Origin: Rhabdophis nuchalis
Lineage: Eukaryota > Chordata > Lepidosauria > Squamata > Natricidae
NCBI GenBank assembly: GCA_039707465.1
Contig: CM077652.1
Location: 40,176,118 to 40,240,117, forward strand
Direction: 5' to 3'
DNA length: 64,000 nucleotides
The notes under the pieces are model-generated. The model was not told the origin of the DNA. It was given only the letters and a program-made list of their open reading frames with translations, and did no database searches. The position numbers and the translations under genes are program-made. Positions 39,129-52,864 of the stretch are shown piece after piece (the stretch's first letter is position 1; each line of letters begins with the position of its first letter).

Positions 39129-42100
39129 AATTGAGGAAAGAACTCAGTTTAGCCAGGAACTGCAAATTTGGATCCAGAGCTCAAATTCGAACGAGAAACA
39201 CATATTGGATGCTATCTGGGATGCAGAAACCGGAAAACAAGTCGATTCATTGATCTGAGCTTTCCTTGAGAAGTTACAGCCAAGCGTATCTCAGTATTGA
39301 GGAAAGAACTCAATTTAGCCAGGAACTGCAAATTTGGATCGAGAGCTCAAATTCGAACGAGAAACACATATTGGATGCTATCTGGGATGCAGAAACCGGA
39401 AAACAAGTCGATTGGTTGATCTGAGCTTTCCCTGAGAAGTTACAGCCAAGCGTATATTAGAATTGAGGAAAGAACTCAGTTTATCCAGGAACTACAAATT
39501 TGGATCCAAAGCTCATATTCGAACGAGAAACACATATTGGATTTTATCTGGAATGCTAAACCCGAAAAACAAGTTGATTGGTTGATCTGAGCTTTCCCTG
39601 AGCAGTTACAGCCAAGCGTATCTCAGAATTGAGGAAAGAACTCAGTTTAGCCAGGAACTGCAAATTTGGATCCAGAGCTCAAATTCGAACGAGAAACATA
39701 TATTGGATGGTATCTGGGATGCAGAAGCCGAAAAACAAGTCGATTGGTTGATCTGAGCTTTCCCTGAGAAGTTACAGCCAAGCGTATCTCAGAATTGACA
39801 AAAGAACTCTGTTTAGCCAGGTACTACAAATTTGGATCCAGAGCTCAAATTCGAACGAATAACACATATTGGATGCTATCTGGGATGCAGAAGCCGAAAA
39901 ACAAGTCGAAAGGTTGATCGGAGCTTTCCCTGAGAAGTTACAGGCAAGCGTATCTCAGAATTGACAAAAGAACTCAGTTTAGCCAGGAACTGCAAATTTG
40001 GATCCAGAGCTCAAATTCGAACGAGAAACACAAATTGGATGGTATCTGGGATGCAGAAGCCGAAAAATAAGTCAATTGGTTGATCTGAGCTATCCCTGAG
40101 AAGTTACAGCCAAGCGTATCTCAGAATTGACAAAAGAACTCAGTTTAGCCAGGAATTGCAAATTTGGATGCAGAGCTCAAATTCGAACGAGAAACACATA
40201 TTGGATGGTATCTGAGATGCAGAAGCCGAAAAACAAGTCGATTGGTTGATCTGAGCTTTCCCTGAGAAGTTACAGCCAAGCGTATCTCAGAATTTACAAA
40301 AGAACTCAGTTTAGCCAGGAACTGCAAATTTGGATCCAGAGCTCAAATTCGAACGAGAAACACATATTGGATGGTATCTGGGATGCAGAAGCCGAAAAAC
40401 AAGTCGATTGGTTGATCTGAGCTTTCCCTGAGAAGTTACAGCAAAGCGTATCTCAGAATTGGCAAAAGAACTCAGTTTAGCCAGGAACTGCAAATTTGGA
40501 TCCAGAGCTCTAATTCGAACGAGAAACACAAATTGGATTTTATCTGGGATGCAGAAGACGAAAAACAAGTCGATTGGTTGATCTGAGCTTTCCCTGAGAA
40601 GTTACAGCAAAGCGTATCTCAGAATTGGCAAAAGAACTCAGTTTAGCCAGAAACTGCAAATTTGGATCCAGAGCTCAAATTCGAACGAGAAACATATATT
40701 GGATGGTATCTGGGATGCAGAAGCCGAAAAACAAGTCGATTGGTTGATCTGACCTTTCCCTGAGAAGTTACAGCAAAGCGTATCTCAGAATTGGCAAAAG
40801 AACTCAGTTTAGCCAGGAACTGCAAATTTGGATCCAGAGCTCAAATTCGAACGAGAAACACATATTGGATGCTATCTGGGATGCAGAAGCCGAAAAACAA
40901 GTCGAAAGGTTGATCGGAGCTTTCTCTGAGAAGTTACAGTCAAGCGTATCTCAGAATTGACAAAAGAACTCAGTTTAGCCAGGAACTGTAAATTTGGAAG
41001 CAGAGCTCAAATTCGAACGAGAAACACATATTGGATGGTATCTGGGATGCAGAAGCCAAAAAACAAGTTGTTTGGTTGATCGGAGCTTTCGCTGAGAAGT
41101 TACAGCAAAGCGTATCTCAGAATTTACAAAAGAACTCAGTTTAGCCAGGAACTGCAAATTTGGATCCAGAGCTCTAATTCGAACGAGAAGCACAAATTGG
41201 ATTTTATCTGAGATGCAGAAGCTGAAAAACAAGTCGATTGGTTGATCTGAGCTTTCCCTGAGAAGTTACAGCCAAGCGTATCTCAGAATTGACAAAAGAA
41301 CTCAGTTTAGCCAGGAACTACAAATTTGGATGCAGAGCTCAAATTCGAACGAGAAACACATATTGGATGCTATCTGGGATGCAGAAGCCGAAAAACAAGT
41401 CGAAAGGTTGATCGGAGCTTTCCCTGAGAAGTTACAGCCAAGCGTATCTCAGAATTGACAAAAGAACTCAGTTTAGCCAGGAACTGCAAATTTGGATCCA
41501 GAGCTCAAATTCGAACGAGAAACACAAATTGGATGGTATCTGGGATGCAGAAGCCGAAAAATTAGTCAATTGGTTGATCTGAGCTATCCCTGAGAAGTTA
41601 CAGCAAAGCGTATCTCAGAATTGACAAAAGAACTCAGTTTAGCCAGGAACTGCAAATTTGGATCCAGAGCTCAAATTGGAACGAGAAACACATATTGGAT
41701 GGTATCTGGGATGCAGAAGCCGAAAAACAAGTCGATTGGTTGATCTGAGCTTTCCCTGAGAAGTTACAGCCAAGCGTATCTCAGAATTTACAAAAGAACT
41801 CAGTTTAGCCAGGAACTGCAAATTTGGATCCAGAGCTCAAATTCGAACGAGAAGCACAAATTGGATTTTATCTGAGATGCAGAAGCTGAAAAACAAGTCG
41901 ATTGGTTGATCTGAGCTTTCCCTGAGAAGTTACAGCCAAGCGTATCTCAGAATTGACAAAAGAACTCTGTTTAGCCAGGTACTACAAATTTGGATCCAGA
42001 GCTCAAATTCGAACGAGAAACACATATTGGATGGTATCTGAGATGCAGAAACCGAAAAACAAGTCGATTGGTTGATCTGAGCTTTCCCTGAGAAGTTACA

Positions 42101-45100
42101 GCCAAGCGTATCTCAGAATTGACAAAAGAACTCAGTTTAGCCAGGAACTGCAAATTTGGATCCAGAGCTCATATTCGAACGAGAAACACATATTGGATGT
42201 TATCTGGAATGCTAAACCCGAAAAACAAGTTGATTGGTTGATCTGAGCTTTCCCTGAGCAGTTACAGCCAAGCGTATCTCAGAATTGAGGAAAGAACTCA
42301 GTTTAGCCAGGAACTGCAAATTTGGATCCAGAGCTCAAATTCGAACGAGAAACACATATTGGATGCTATCTGGGATGCAGAAACCGGAAAACAAGTCGAT
42401 TCATTGATCTGAGCTTTCCTTGAGAAGTTACAGCCAAGCGTATCTCAGTATTGAGGAAAGAACTCAATTTAGCCAGGAACTGCAAATTTGGATCGAGAGC
42501 TCAAATTCGAACGAGAAACACAAATTGGATGCTATCTGGGATGCAGAAACCGGAAAACAAGTCGATTGCTTGATCTGAGCTTTCCCTGAGAAGTTACAGC
42601 CAAGCGTATATTAGAATTGAGGAAAGAACTCAGTTTATCCAGGAACTACAAATTTGGATCCAAAGCTCATATTCGAACGAGAAACACATATTGGATTTTA
42701 TCTGGAATGCTAAACCCGAAAAACAAGTTGATTGGTTGATCTGAGCTTTCCCTGAGCAGTTACAGCCAAGCGTATCTCAGAATTGAGGAAAGAACTCAGT
42801 TTAGCCAGGAACTGCAAATTTGGATCCAGAGCTCAAATTCGAACGAGAAACATATATTGGATGGTATCTGGGATGCAGAAGCCGAAAAACAAGTCGATTG
42901 GTTGATCTGAGCTTTCCCTGAGAAGTTACAGCAAAGCGTATCTCAGAATTGGCAAAAGAACTCAGTTTAGCCAGGAACTGCAAATTTGGATCCAGAGCTC
43001 AAATTCGAACGAGAAACACATATTGGATGCTATCTGGGATGCAGAAGCCGAAAAACAAGTCGAAAGGTTGATCGGAGCTTTCTCTGAGAAGTTACAGTCA
43101 AGCGTATCTCAGAATTGACAAAAGAACTCAGTTTAGCCAGGAACTGCAAATTTGGAAGCAGAGCTCAAATGCGAACGAGAAACACATATTGGATGGTATC
43201 TGGGATGCAGAAGCCAAAAAACAAGTTGTTTGGTTGATCGGAGCTTTCGCTGAGAAGTTACAGCAAAGCGTATCTCAGAATTTACAAAAGAACTCAGTTT
43301 AGCCAGGAACTGCAAATTTGGATCCAGAGCTCTAATTCGAACGAGAAGCACAAATTGGATTTTATCTGAGATGCAGAAGCTGAAAAACAAGTCGATTGGT
43401 TTATCTGAGCTTTCCCTGAGAAGTTACAGCCAAGCGTATCTCAGAATTGACAAAAGAACTCTGTTTAGCCAGGTACTACAAATTTGGATCCAGAGCTCAA
43501 ATTCGAACGAATAACACATATTGGATGCTATCTGGGATGCAGAAGCCGAAAAACAAGTCGAAAGGTTGATCGGAGCTTTCCCTGAGAAGTTACAGGCAAG
43601 CGTATCTCAGAATTGACAAAAGAACTCAGTTTAGCCAGGAACTGCAAATTTGGATCCAGAGCTCAAATTCGAACGAGAAACACAAATTGGATGGTATCTG
43701 GGATGCAGAAGCCGAAAAATAAGTCAATTGGTTGATCTGAGCTATCCCTGAGAAGTTACAGCCAAGCGTATCTCAGAATTGACAAAAGAACTCAGTTTAG
43801 CCAGGAATTGCAAATTTGGATGCAGAGCTCAAATTCGAACGAGAAACACATATTGGATGGTATCTGAGATGCAGAAGCCGAAAAACAAGTCGATTGGTTG
43901 ATCTGAGCTTTCCCTGAGCAGTTACAGCCAAGCGTATCTCAGAATTGAGGAAAGAACTCAGTTTAGCCAGGAACTGCAAATTTGGATCCAGAGCTCAAAT
44001 TCGAACGAGAAACACAAATTGCATGGTATCTGGGATGCAGAAGCCGAAAAACAAGTCGATTGGTTGATCTGAGCTTTCCCTGAGAAGTTACAGCCAAGCG
44101 TATCTCAGTATTGAGGAAAGAACTCAATTTAGCCAGGAACTGCAAATTTGGATCCAGAGCTCAAATTCGAACGAGAAACACATATTGGATGGTATCTGGG
44201 ATGCAGAAGCCGAAAAACAAGTCGATTGGTTGATCTGAGCTTTCCCTGAGACGTTACAGCAAAGCGTATCTCAGAATTGGCAAAAGAACTCAGTTTAGCC
44301 AGGAACTGCAAATTTGGATCCAGAGCTCAATTTCGAAGGAGAAACACATATTGGATGCTATCTGGGATGCAGAAGCTGAAAAATAAGTCGAAAGGTTGAT
44401 CTGAGCTTTCCCTGAGAAGTTACAGCAAAGCGTATCTCAGAATCTACAAAAGAACTCAGTTTAGCCAGGAACTGCAAATTTGGATCCAGAGCTCAAATTC
44501 GAACGAGAAACACAAATTGGATGGTATCTGGGATGCAGAAGCCGAAAAACAAGTCAATTGGTTGATCTGAGCTTTCCCTGAGAAGTTACAGCAAAGCGTA
44601 TCTCAGAATTGGCAAAAGAACTCAGTTTAGCCAGGAACTGCAAATTTGGATCCAGAGCTCAAATTCGAACGAGAAGCACAAATTGGATTTTATCTGAGAT
44701 GCAGAAGCTGAAAAACAAGTCGATTGGTTGATCTGAGCTTTCCCTGAGAAGTTACAGCCAAGCGTATCTCAGAATTGACAAAAGAACTCTGTTTAGCCAG
44801 GTACTACAAATTTGGATCCAGAGCTCAAATTCGAACGAATAACACATATTGGATGCTATCTGGGATGCAGAAGCCGAAAAACAAGTCGAAAGGTTGATCG
44901 GAGCTTTCCCTGAGAAGTTACAGGCAAGCGTATCTCAGAATTGACAAAAGAACTCAGTTTAGCCAGGAACTGCAAATTTGGATCCAGAGCTCAAATTCGA
45001 ACGAGAAACACAAATTGGATGGTATCTGGGATGTAGAAGCCGAAAAATAAGTCAATTGGTTGATCTGAGCTATCCCTGAAAAGTTACAGCAAAGCGTATC

Positions 45101-45272
45101 TCAGAATTGGCAAAAGAACTCAGTTTAGCCAGGAACTGCAAATTTGGATCCAGAGCTCAAATTCGAATGAGAAACACATATTGGATGGTATCTGGGATGC
45201 AGAAGCCGAAAAACAAGTCGATTGGTTGATCTGAGCTTTCCCTGAGAAGTTACAGCAAAGCGTATCTCAGAA

Positions 45273-47762
45273 TTGGCAAAAGAACTCAGTTTAGCCAGGA
45301 ACTGCAAATTTGGATCCAGAGCTCAAATTCGAACGAGACACACAAATTGGATTTTATCTGGGATGCAGAAGACGAAAAACAAGTCGATTGGTTGATCTGA
45401 GCTTTCCCTGAGAAGTTACAGCAAAGCGTATCTCAGAATTGGCAAAAGAACTCAGTTTAGCCAGAAACTGCAAATTTGGATCCAGAGCTCAAATTCGAAC
45501 GAGAAACATATATTGGATGGTATCTGGGATGCAGAAGCCGAAAAACAAGTCGATTGGTTGATCTGAGCTTTCCCTGAGAAGTTACAGCAAAGCGTATCTC
45601 AGAATTGGCAAAAGAACTCAGTTTAGCCAGGAACTGCAAATTTGGATCCAGAGCTCAAATTCGAACGAGAAGCACAAATTGGATTTTATCTGAGATGCAG
45701 AAGCTGAAAAACAAGTCGATTGGTTGATCTGAGCTTTCCCTGAGAAGTTACAGCCAAGCGTATCTCAGAATTGACAAAAGAACTCTGTTTAGCCAGGTAC
45801 TACAAATTTGGATCCAGAGCTCAAATTCGAACGAATAACACATATTGGATGCTATCTGGGATGCAGAAGCCGAAAAACAAGTCGAAAGGTTGATCGGAGC
45901 TTTCCCTGAGAAGTTACAGGCAAGCGTATCTCAGAATTGACAAAAGAACTCAGTTTAGCCAGGAACTGCAAATTTGGATCCAGAGCTCAAATTCGAACGA
46001 GAAACACAAATTGGATGGTATCTGGGATGCAGAAGCCGAAAAATAAGTCAATTGGTTGATCTGAGCTATCCCTGAAAAGTTACAGCAAAGCGTATCTCAG
46101 AATTGGCAAAAGAACTCAGTTTAGCCAGGAACTGCAAATTTGGATCCAGAGCTCAAATTCGAACGAGAAGCACAAATTGGATTTTATCTGGGATGCAGAA
46201 GACGAAAAACAAGTCGATTGGTTGATCTGAGCTTTCCCTGAGAAGTTACAGCAAAGCGTATCTCAGAATTGGCAAAAGAACTCAGTTTAGCCAGAAACTG
46301 CAAATTTGGATCCAGAGCTCAAATTCGAACGAGAAACATATATTGGATGGTATCTGGGATGCAGAAGCCGAAAAACAAGTCGATTGGTTGATCTGAGCTT
46401 TCCCTGAGAAGTTACAGCAAAGCGTATCTCAGAATTGGCAAAAGAACTCAGTTTAGCCAGGAACTGCAAATTTGGATCCAGAGCTCAAATTCGAACGAGA
46501 AGCACAAATTGGATTTTATCTGAGATGCAGAAGCTGAAAAACAAGTCGATTGGTTGATCTGAGCTTTCCCTGAGAAGTTACAGCCAAGCGTATCTCAGAA
46601 TTGACAAAAGAACTCTGTTTAGCCAGGTACTACAAATTTGGATCCAGAGCTCAAATTCGAACGAATAACACATATTGGATGCTATCTGGGATGCAGAAGC
46701 CGAAAAACAAGTCGAAAGGTTGATCGGAGCTTTCCCTGAGAAGTTACAGGCAAGCGTATCTCAGAATTGACAAAAGAACTCAGTTTAGCCAGGAACTGCA
46801 AATTTGGATCCAGAGCTCAAATTCGAACGAGAAACACAAATTGGATGGTATCTGGGATGCAGAAGCCGAAAAATAAGTCAATTGGTTGATCTGAGCTATC
46901 CCTGAAAAGTTACAGCAAAGCGTATCTCAGAATTGGCAAAAGAACTCAGTTTAGCCAGGAACTGCAAATTTGGATCCAGAGCTCAAATTCGAACGAGAAA
47001 CACAAATTGGATTTTATCTGGGATGCAGAAGACGAAAAACAAGTCGATTGGTTGATCTGAGCTTTCCCTGAGAAGTTACAGCAAAGCGTATCTCAGAATT
47101 GGCAAAAGAACTCAGTTTAGCCAGAAACTGCAAATTTGGATCCAGAGCTCAAATTCGAACGAGAAACATATATTGGATGGTATCTGGGATGCAGAAGCCG
47201 AAAAACAAGTCGATTGGTTGATCTGAGCTTTCCCTGAGAAGTTACAGCAAAGCGTATCTCAGAATTGGCAAAAGAACTCAGTTTAGCCAGGAACTGCAAA
47301 TTTGGATCCAGAGCTCAAATTCGAACGAGAAGCACAAATTGGATTTTATCTGAGATGCAGAAGCTGAAAAACAAGTCGATTGGTTGATCTGAGCTTTCCC
47401 TGAGAAGTTACAGCCAAGCGTATCTCAGAATTGACAAAAGAACTCTGTTTAGCCAGGTACTACAAATTTGGATCCAGAGCTCAAATTCGAACGAATAACA
47501 CATATTGGATGCTATCTGGGATGCAGAAGCCGAAAAACAAGTCGAAAGGTTGATCGGAGCTTTCCCTGAGAAGTTACAGGCAAGCGTATCTCAGAATTGA
47601 CAAAAGAACTCAGTTTAGCCAGGAACTGCAAATTTGGATCCAGAGCTCAAATTCGAACGAGAAACACAAATTGGATGGTATCTGGGATGCAGAAGCCGAA
47701 AAATAAGTCAATTGGTTGATCTGAGCTTTCCCTGAAAAGTTACAGCAAAGCGTATCTCAGAA
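45273..47762. repeat. Pentameric HOR, 830 bp, three copies (first set)
   Basis: Five monomer types repeat every 830 bp: a gcagaagacg unit, a ccagaaactg unit with aacatatattgg, a gaagcacaaattgg unit, the tctgtttagccaggtacta unit, and the aaaaataagtcaattgg unit. Marker monomers start at 45,457, 46,287 and 47,117. A partial fourth copy leads into the 24-monomer duplication junction. Confidence 0.88.
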
Positions 47763-49256
47763 TTGGCAAAAGAACTCAGTTTAGCCAGGAACTGCAAATT
47801 TGGATCCAGAGCTCAAATTCGAACGAGAAACACAAATTGGATTTTATCTGGGATGCAGAAGACGAAAAACAAGTCGATTGGTTGATCTGAGCTTTCCCTG
47901 AGAAGTTACAGCAAAGCGTATCTCAGAATTGGCAAAAGAACTCAGTTTAGCCAGAAACTGCAAATTTGGATCCAGAGCTCAAATTCGAACGAGAAACACA
48001 AATTGCATGGTATCTGGGATGCAGAAGCCGAAAAACAAGTCGATTGGTTGATCTGAGCTTTCCCTGAGAAGTTACAGCCAAGCGTATCTCAGTATTGAGG
48101 AAAGAACTCAATTTAGCCAGGAACTGCAAATTTGGATCCAGAGCTCAAATTCGAACGAGAAACACATATTGGATGGTATCTGGGATGCAGAAGCCGAAAA
48201 ACAAGTCGATTGGTTGATCTGAGCTTTCCCTGAGACGTTACAGCAAAGCGTATCTCAGAATTGGCAAAAGAACTCAGTTTAGCCAGGAACTGCAAATTTG
48301 GATCCAGAGCTCAATTTCGAAGGAGAAACACATATTGGATGCTATCTGGGATGCAGAAGCTGAAAAATAAGTCGAAAGGTTGATCTGAGCTTTCCCTGAG
48401 AAGTTACAGCAAAGCGTATCTCAGAATCTACAAAAGAACTCAGTTTAGCCAGGAACTGCAAATTTGGATCCAGAGCTCAAATTCGAACGAGAAACACAAA
48501 TTGGATGGTATCTGGGATGCAGAAGCCGAAAAACAAGTCAATTGGTTGATCTGAGCTTTCCCTGAGAAGTTACAGCAAAGCGTATCTCAGAATTGGCAAA
48601 AGAACTCAGTTTAGCCAGGAACTGCAAATTTGGATCCAGAGCTCAAATTCGAACGAGAAGCACAAATTGGATTTTATCTGAGATGCAGAAGCTGAAAAAC
48701 AAGTCGATTGGTTGATCTGAGCTTTCCCTGAGAAGTTACAGCCAAGCGTATCTCAGAATTGACAAAAGAACTCTGTTTAGCCAGGTACTACAAATTTGGA
48801 TCCAGAGCTCAAATTCGAACGAATAACACATATTGGATGCTATCTGGGATGCAGAAGCCGAAAAACAAGTCGAAAGGTTGATCGGAGCTTTCCCTGAGAA
48901 GTTACAGGCAAGCGTATCTCAGAATTGACAAAAGAACTCAGTTTAGCCAGGAACTGCAAATTTGGATCCAGAGCTCAAATTCGAACGAGAAACACAAATT
49001 GGATGGTATCTGGGATGTAGAAGCCGAAAAATAAGTCAATTGGTTGATCCGAGCTATCCCTGAAAAGTTACAGCAAAGCGTATCTCAGAATTGGCAAAAG
49101 AACTCAGTTTAGCCAGGAACTGCAAATTTGGATCCAGAGCTCAAATTCGAATGAGAAACACATATTGGATGGTATCTGGGATGCAGAAGCCGAAAAACAA
49201 GTCGATTGGTTGATCTGAGCTTTCCCTGAGAAGTTACAGCAAAGCGTATCTCAGAA

Positions 49257-51746
49257 TTGGCAAAAGAACTCAGTTTAGCCAGGAACTGCAAATTTGGATC
49301 CAGAGCTCAAATTCGAACGAGACACACAAATTGGATTTTATCTGGGATGCAGAAGACGAAAAACAAGTCGATTGGTTGATCTGAGCTTTCCCTGAGAAGT
49401 TACAGCAAAGCGTATCTCAGAATTGGCAAAAGAACTCAGTTTAGCCAGAAACTGCAAATTTGGATCCAGAGCTCAAATTCGAACGAGAAACATATATTGG
49501 ATGGTATCTGGGATGCAGAAGCCGAAAAACAAGTCGATTGGTTGATCTGAGCTTTCCCTGAGAAGTTACAGCAAAGCGTATCTCAGAATTGGCAAAAGAA
49601 CTCAGTTTAGCCAGGAACTGCAAATTTGGATCCAGAGCTCAAATTCGAACGAGAAGCACAAATTGGATTTTATCTGAGATGCAGAAGCTGAAAAACAAGT
49701 CGATTGGTTGATCTGAGCTTTCCCTGAGAAGTTACAGCCAAGCGTATCTCAGAATTGACAAAAGAACTCTGTTTAGCCAGGTACTACAAATTTGGATCCA
49801 GAGCTCAAATTCGAACGAATAACACATATTGGATGCTATCTGGGATGCAGAAGCCGAAAAACAAGTCGAAAGGTTGATCGGAGCTTTCCCTGAGAAGTTA
49901 CAGGCAAGCGTATCTCAGAATTGACAAAAGAACTCAGTTTAGCCAGGAACTGCAAATTTGGATCCAGAGCTCAAATTCGAACGAGAAACACAAATTGGAT
50001 GGTATCTGGGATGCAGAAGCCGAAAAATAAGTCAATTGGTTGATCTGAGCTATCCCTGAAAAGTTACAGCAAAGCGTATCTCAGAATTGGCAAAAGAACT
50101 CAGTTTAGCCAGGAACTGCAAATTTGGATCCAGAGCTCAAATTCGAACGAGAAGCACAAATTGGATTTTATCTGGGATGCAGAAGACGAAAAACAAGTCG
50201 ATTGGTTGATCTGAGCTTTCCCTGAGAAGTTACAGCAAAGCGTATCTCAGAATTGGCAAAAGAACTCAGTTTAGCCAGAAACTGCAAATTTGGATCCAGA
50301 GCTCAAATTCGAACGAGAAACATATATTGGATGGTATCTGGGATGCAGAAGCCGAAAAACAAGTCGATTGGTTGATCTGAGCTTTCCCTGAGAAGTTACA
50401 GCAAAGCGTATCTCAGAATTGGCAAAAGAACTCAGTTTAGCCAGGAACTGCAAATTTGGATCCAGAGCTCAAATTCGAACGAGAAGCACAAATTGGATTT
50501 TATCTGAGATGCAGAAGCTGAAAAACAAGTCGATTGGTTGATCTGAGCTTTCCCTGAGAAGTTACAGCCAAGCGTATCTCAGAATTGACAAAAGAACTCT
50601 GTTTAGCCAGGTACTACAAATTTGGATCCAGAGCTCAAATTCGAACGAATAACACATATTGGATGCTATCTGGGATGCAGAAGCCGAAAAACAAGTCGAA
50701 AGGTTGATCGGAGCTTTCCCTGAGAAGTTACAGGCAAGCGTATCTCAGAATTGACAAAAGAACTCAGTTTAGCCAGGAACTGCAAATTTGGATCCAGAGC
50801 TCAAATTCGAACGAGAAACACAAATTGGATGGTATCTGGGATGCAGAAGCCGAAAAATAAGTCAATTGGTTGATCTGAGCTATCCCTGAAAAGTTACAGC
50901 AAAGCGTATCTCAGAATTGGCAAAAGAACTCAGTTTAGCCAGGAACTGCAAATTTGGATCCAGAGCTCAAATTCGAACGAGAAACACAAATTGGATTTTA
51001 TCTGGGATGCAGAAGACGAAAAACAAGTCGATTGGTTGATCTGAGCTTTCCCTGAGAAGTTACAGCAAAGCGTATCTCAGAATTGGCAAAAGAACTCAGT
51101 TTAGCCAGAAACTGCAAATTTGGATCCAGAGCTCAAATTCGAACGAGAAACATATATTGGATGGTATCTGGGATGCAGAAGCCGAAAAACAAGTCGATTG
51201 GTTGATCTGAGCTTTCCCTGAGAAGTTACAGCAAAGCGTATCTCAGAATTGGCAAAAGAACTCAGTTTAGCCAGGAACTGCAAATTTGGATCCAGAGCTC
51301 AAATTCGAACGAGAAGCACAAATTGGATTTTATCTGAGATGCAGAAGCTGAAAAACAAGTCGATTGGTTGATCTGAGCTTTCCCTGAGAAGTTACAGCCA
51401 AGCGTATCTCAGAATTGACAAAAGAACTCTGTTTAGCCAGGTACTACAAATTTGGATCCAGAGCTCAAATTCGAACGAATAACACATATTGGATGCTATC
51501 TGGGATGCAGAAGCCGAAAAACAAGTCGAAAGGTTGATCGGAGCTTTCCCTGAGAAGTTACAGGCAAGCGTATCTCAGAATTGACAAAAGAACTCAGTTT
51601 AGCCAGGAACTGCAAATTTGGATCCAGAGCTCAAATTCGAACGAGAAACACAAATTGGATGGTATCTGGGATGCAGAAGCCGAAAAATAAGTCAATTGGT
51701 TGATCTGAGCTTTCCCTGAAAAGTTACAGCAAAGCGTATCTCAGAA
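49257..51746. repeat. Pentameric HOR, 830 bp, three copies (second set)
   Basis: Same five-monomer order as 45,273-47,762, with markers at 49,441, 50,271 and 51,101 and a partial fourth copy at 51,931. It is the second copy produced by the 3984-bp duplication. Confidence 0.88.
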
Positions 51747-52864
51747 TTGGCAAAAGAACTCAGTTTAGCCAGGAACTGCAAATTTGGATCCAGAGCTCAA
51801 ATTCGAACGAGAAACACAAATTGGATTTTATCTGGGATGCAGAAGACGAAAAACAAGTCGATTGGTTGATCTGAGCTTTCCCTGAGAAGTTACAGCAAAG
51901 CGTATCTCAGAATTGGCAAAAGAACTCAGTTTAGCCAGAAACTGCAAATTTGGATCCAGAGCTCAAATTCGAACGAGAAACATATATTGGATGGTATCTG
52001 GGATGCAGAAGCCGAAAAACAAGTCGATTGGTTGATCTGAGCTTTCCCTGAGAAGTTACAGCAAAGCGTATCTCAGAATTGGCAAAAGAACTCAGTTTAG
52101 CCAGGAACTGCAAATTTGGATCCAGAGCTCAAATTCGAACGAGAAACACATATTGGATGCTATCTGGGATGCAGAAGCCGAAAAACAAGTCGAAAGGTTG
52201 ATCGGAGCTTTCTCTGAGAAGTTACAGTCAAGCGTATCTCAGAATTGACAAAAGAACTCAGTTTAGCCAGGAACTGCAAATTTGGATCCAGAGTTCTAAT
52301 TCGAACGAGAAGCACAAATTGGATTTTATCTGAGATGCAGAAGCCGAAAAATAAGTCAATTGGTTGATCTGAGCTTTCCCTGAGAAGTTACAGCCAAGCG
52401 TATCTCAGAATTGACAAAAGAACTCAGTTTAGCCAGGAACTGCAAATTTGGATCCAGAGCTCAAATTGGAACGAGAAACACATATTGGATGGTATCTGGG
52501 ATGCAGAAGCCGAAAAACAAGTCGATTGGTTGATCTGAGCTTTCCCTGAGAAGTTACAGCAAAGCGTATCTCAGAATTGGCAAAAGAACTCAGTTTAGCC
52601 AGGAACAGCAAATTTGGATCCAGAGCTCAAATTCGAAGGAGAAACACATATTGGATGCTATCTGGGATGCAGAAGCTGAAAAATAAGTTGAAAGGTTGAT
52701 CTGAGCTTTCCCTGAGAAGTTACAGCAAAGCGTATCTCAGAATTGACAAAAGAACTCAGTTTAGCCAGGAACTGCAAATTTGGATCCAGAGCTCAAATTC
52801 GAACGAGAAGCACAAATTGGATTTTATCTGGGATGCAGAAGCCGAAAAACAAGTCGATTGGTTG

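Larger units (their letters stand above)
43985..51952. repeat. 24-monomer (3984-bp) tandem duplication
   Basis: Copy 1 is about 43,985-47,968 and copy 2 about 47,969-51,952. Every marker recurs exactly 3984 bp later, including gagacgttacagc (44,250 and 48,234), gctcaatttcgaaggag (44,326 and 48,310), agaatctacaaaag (44,443 and 48,427) and gagacacac (45,335 and 49,319). The crossover lies in the monomer near 47,955-47,999, where a ccagaaactg start is joined to the cacaaattgcatgg end. One private change is ttgatccgagc near 49,047. Confidence 0.9.
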
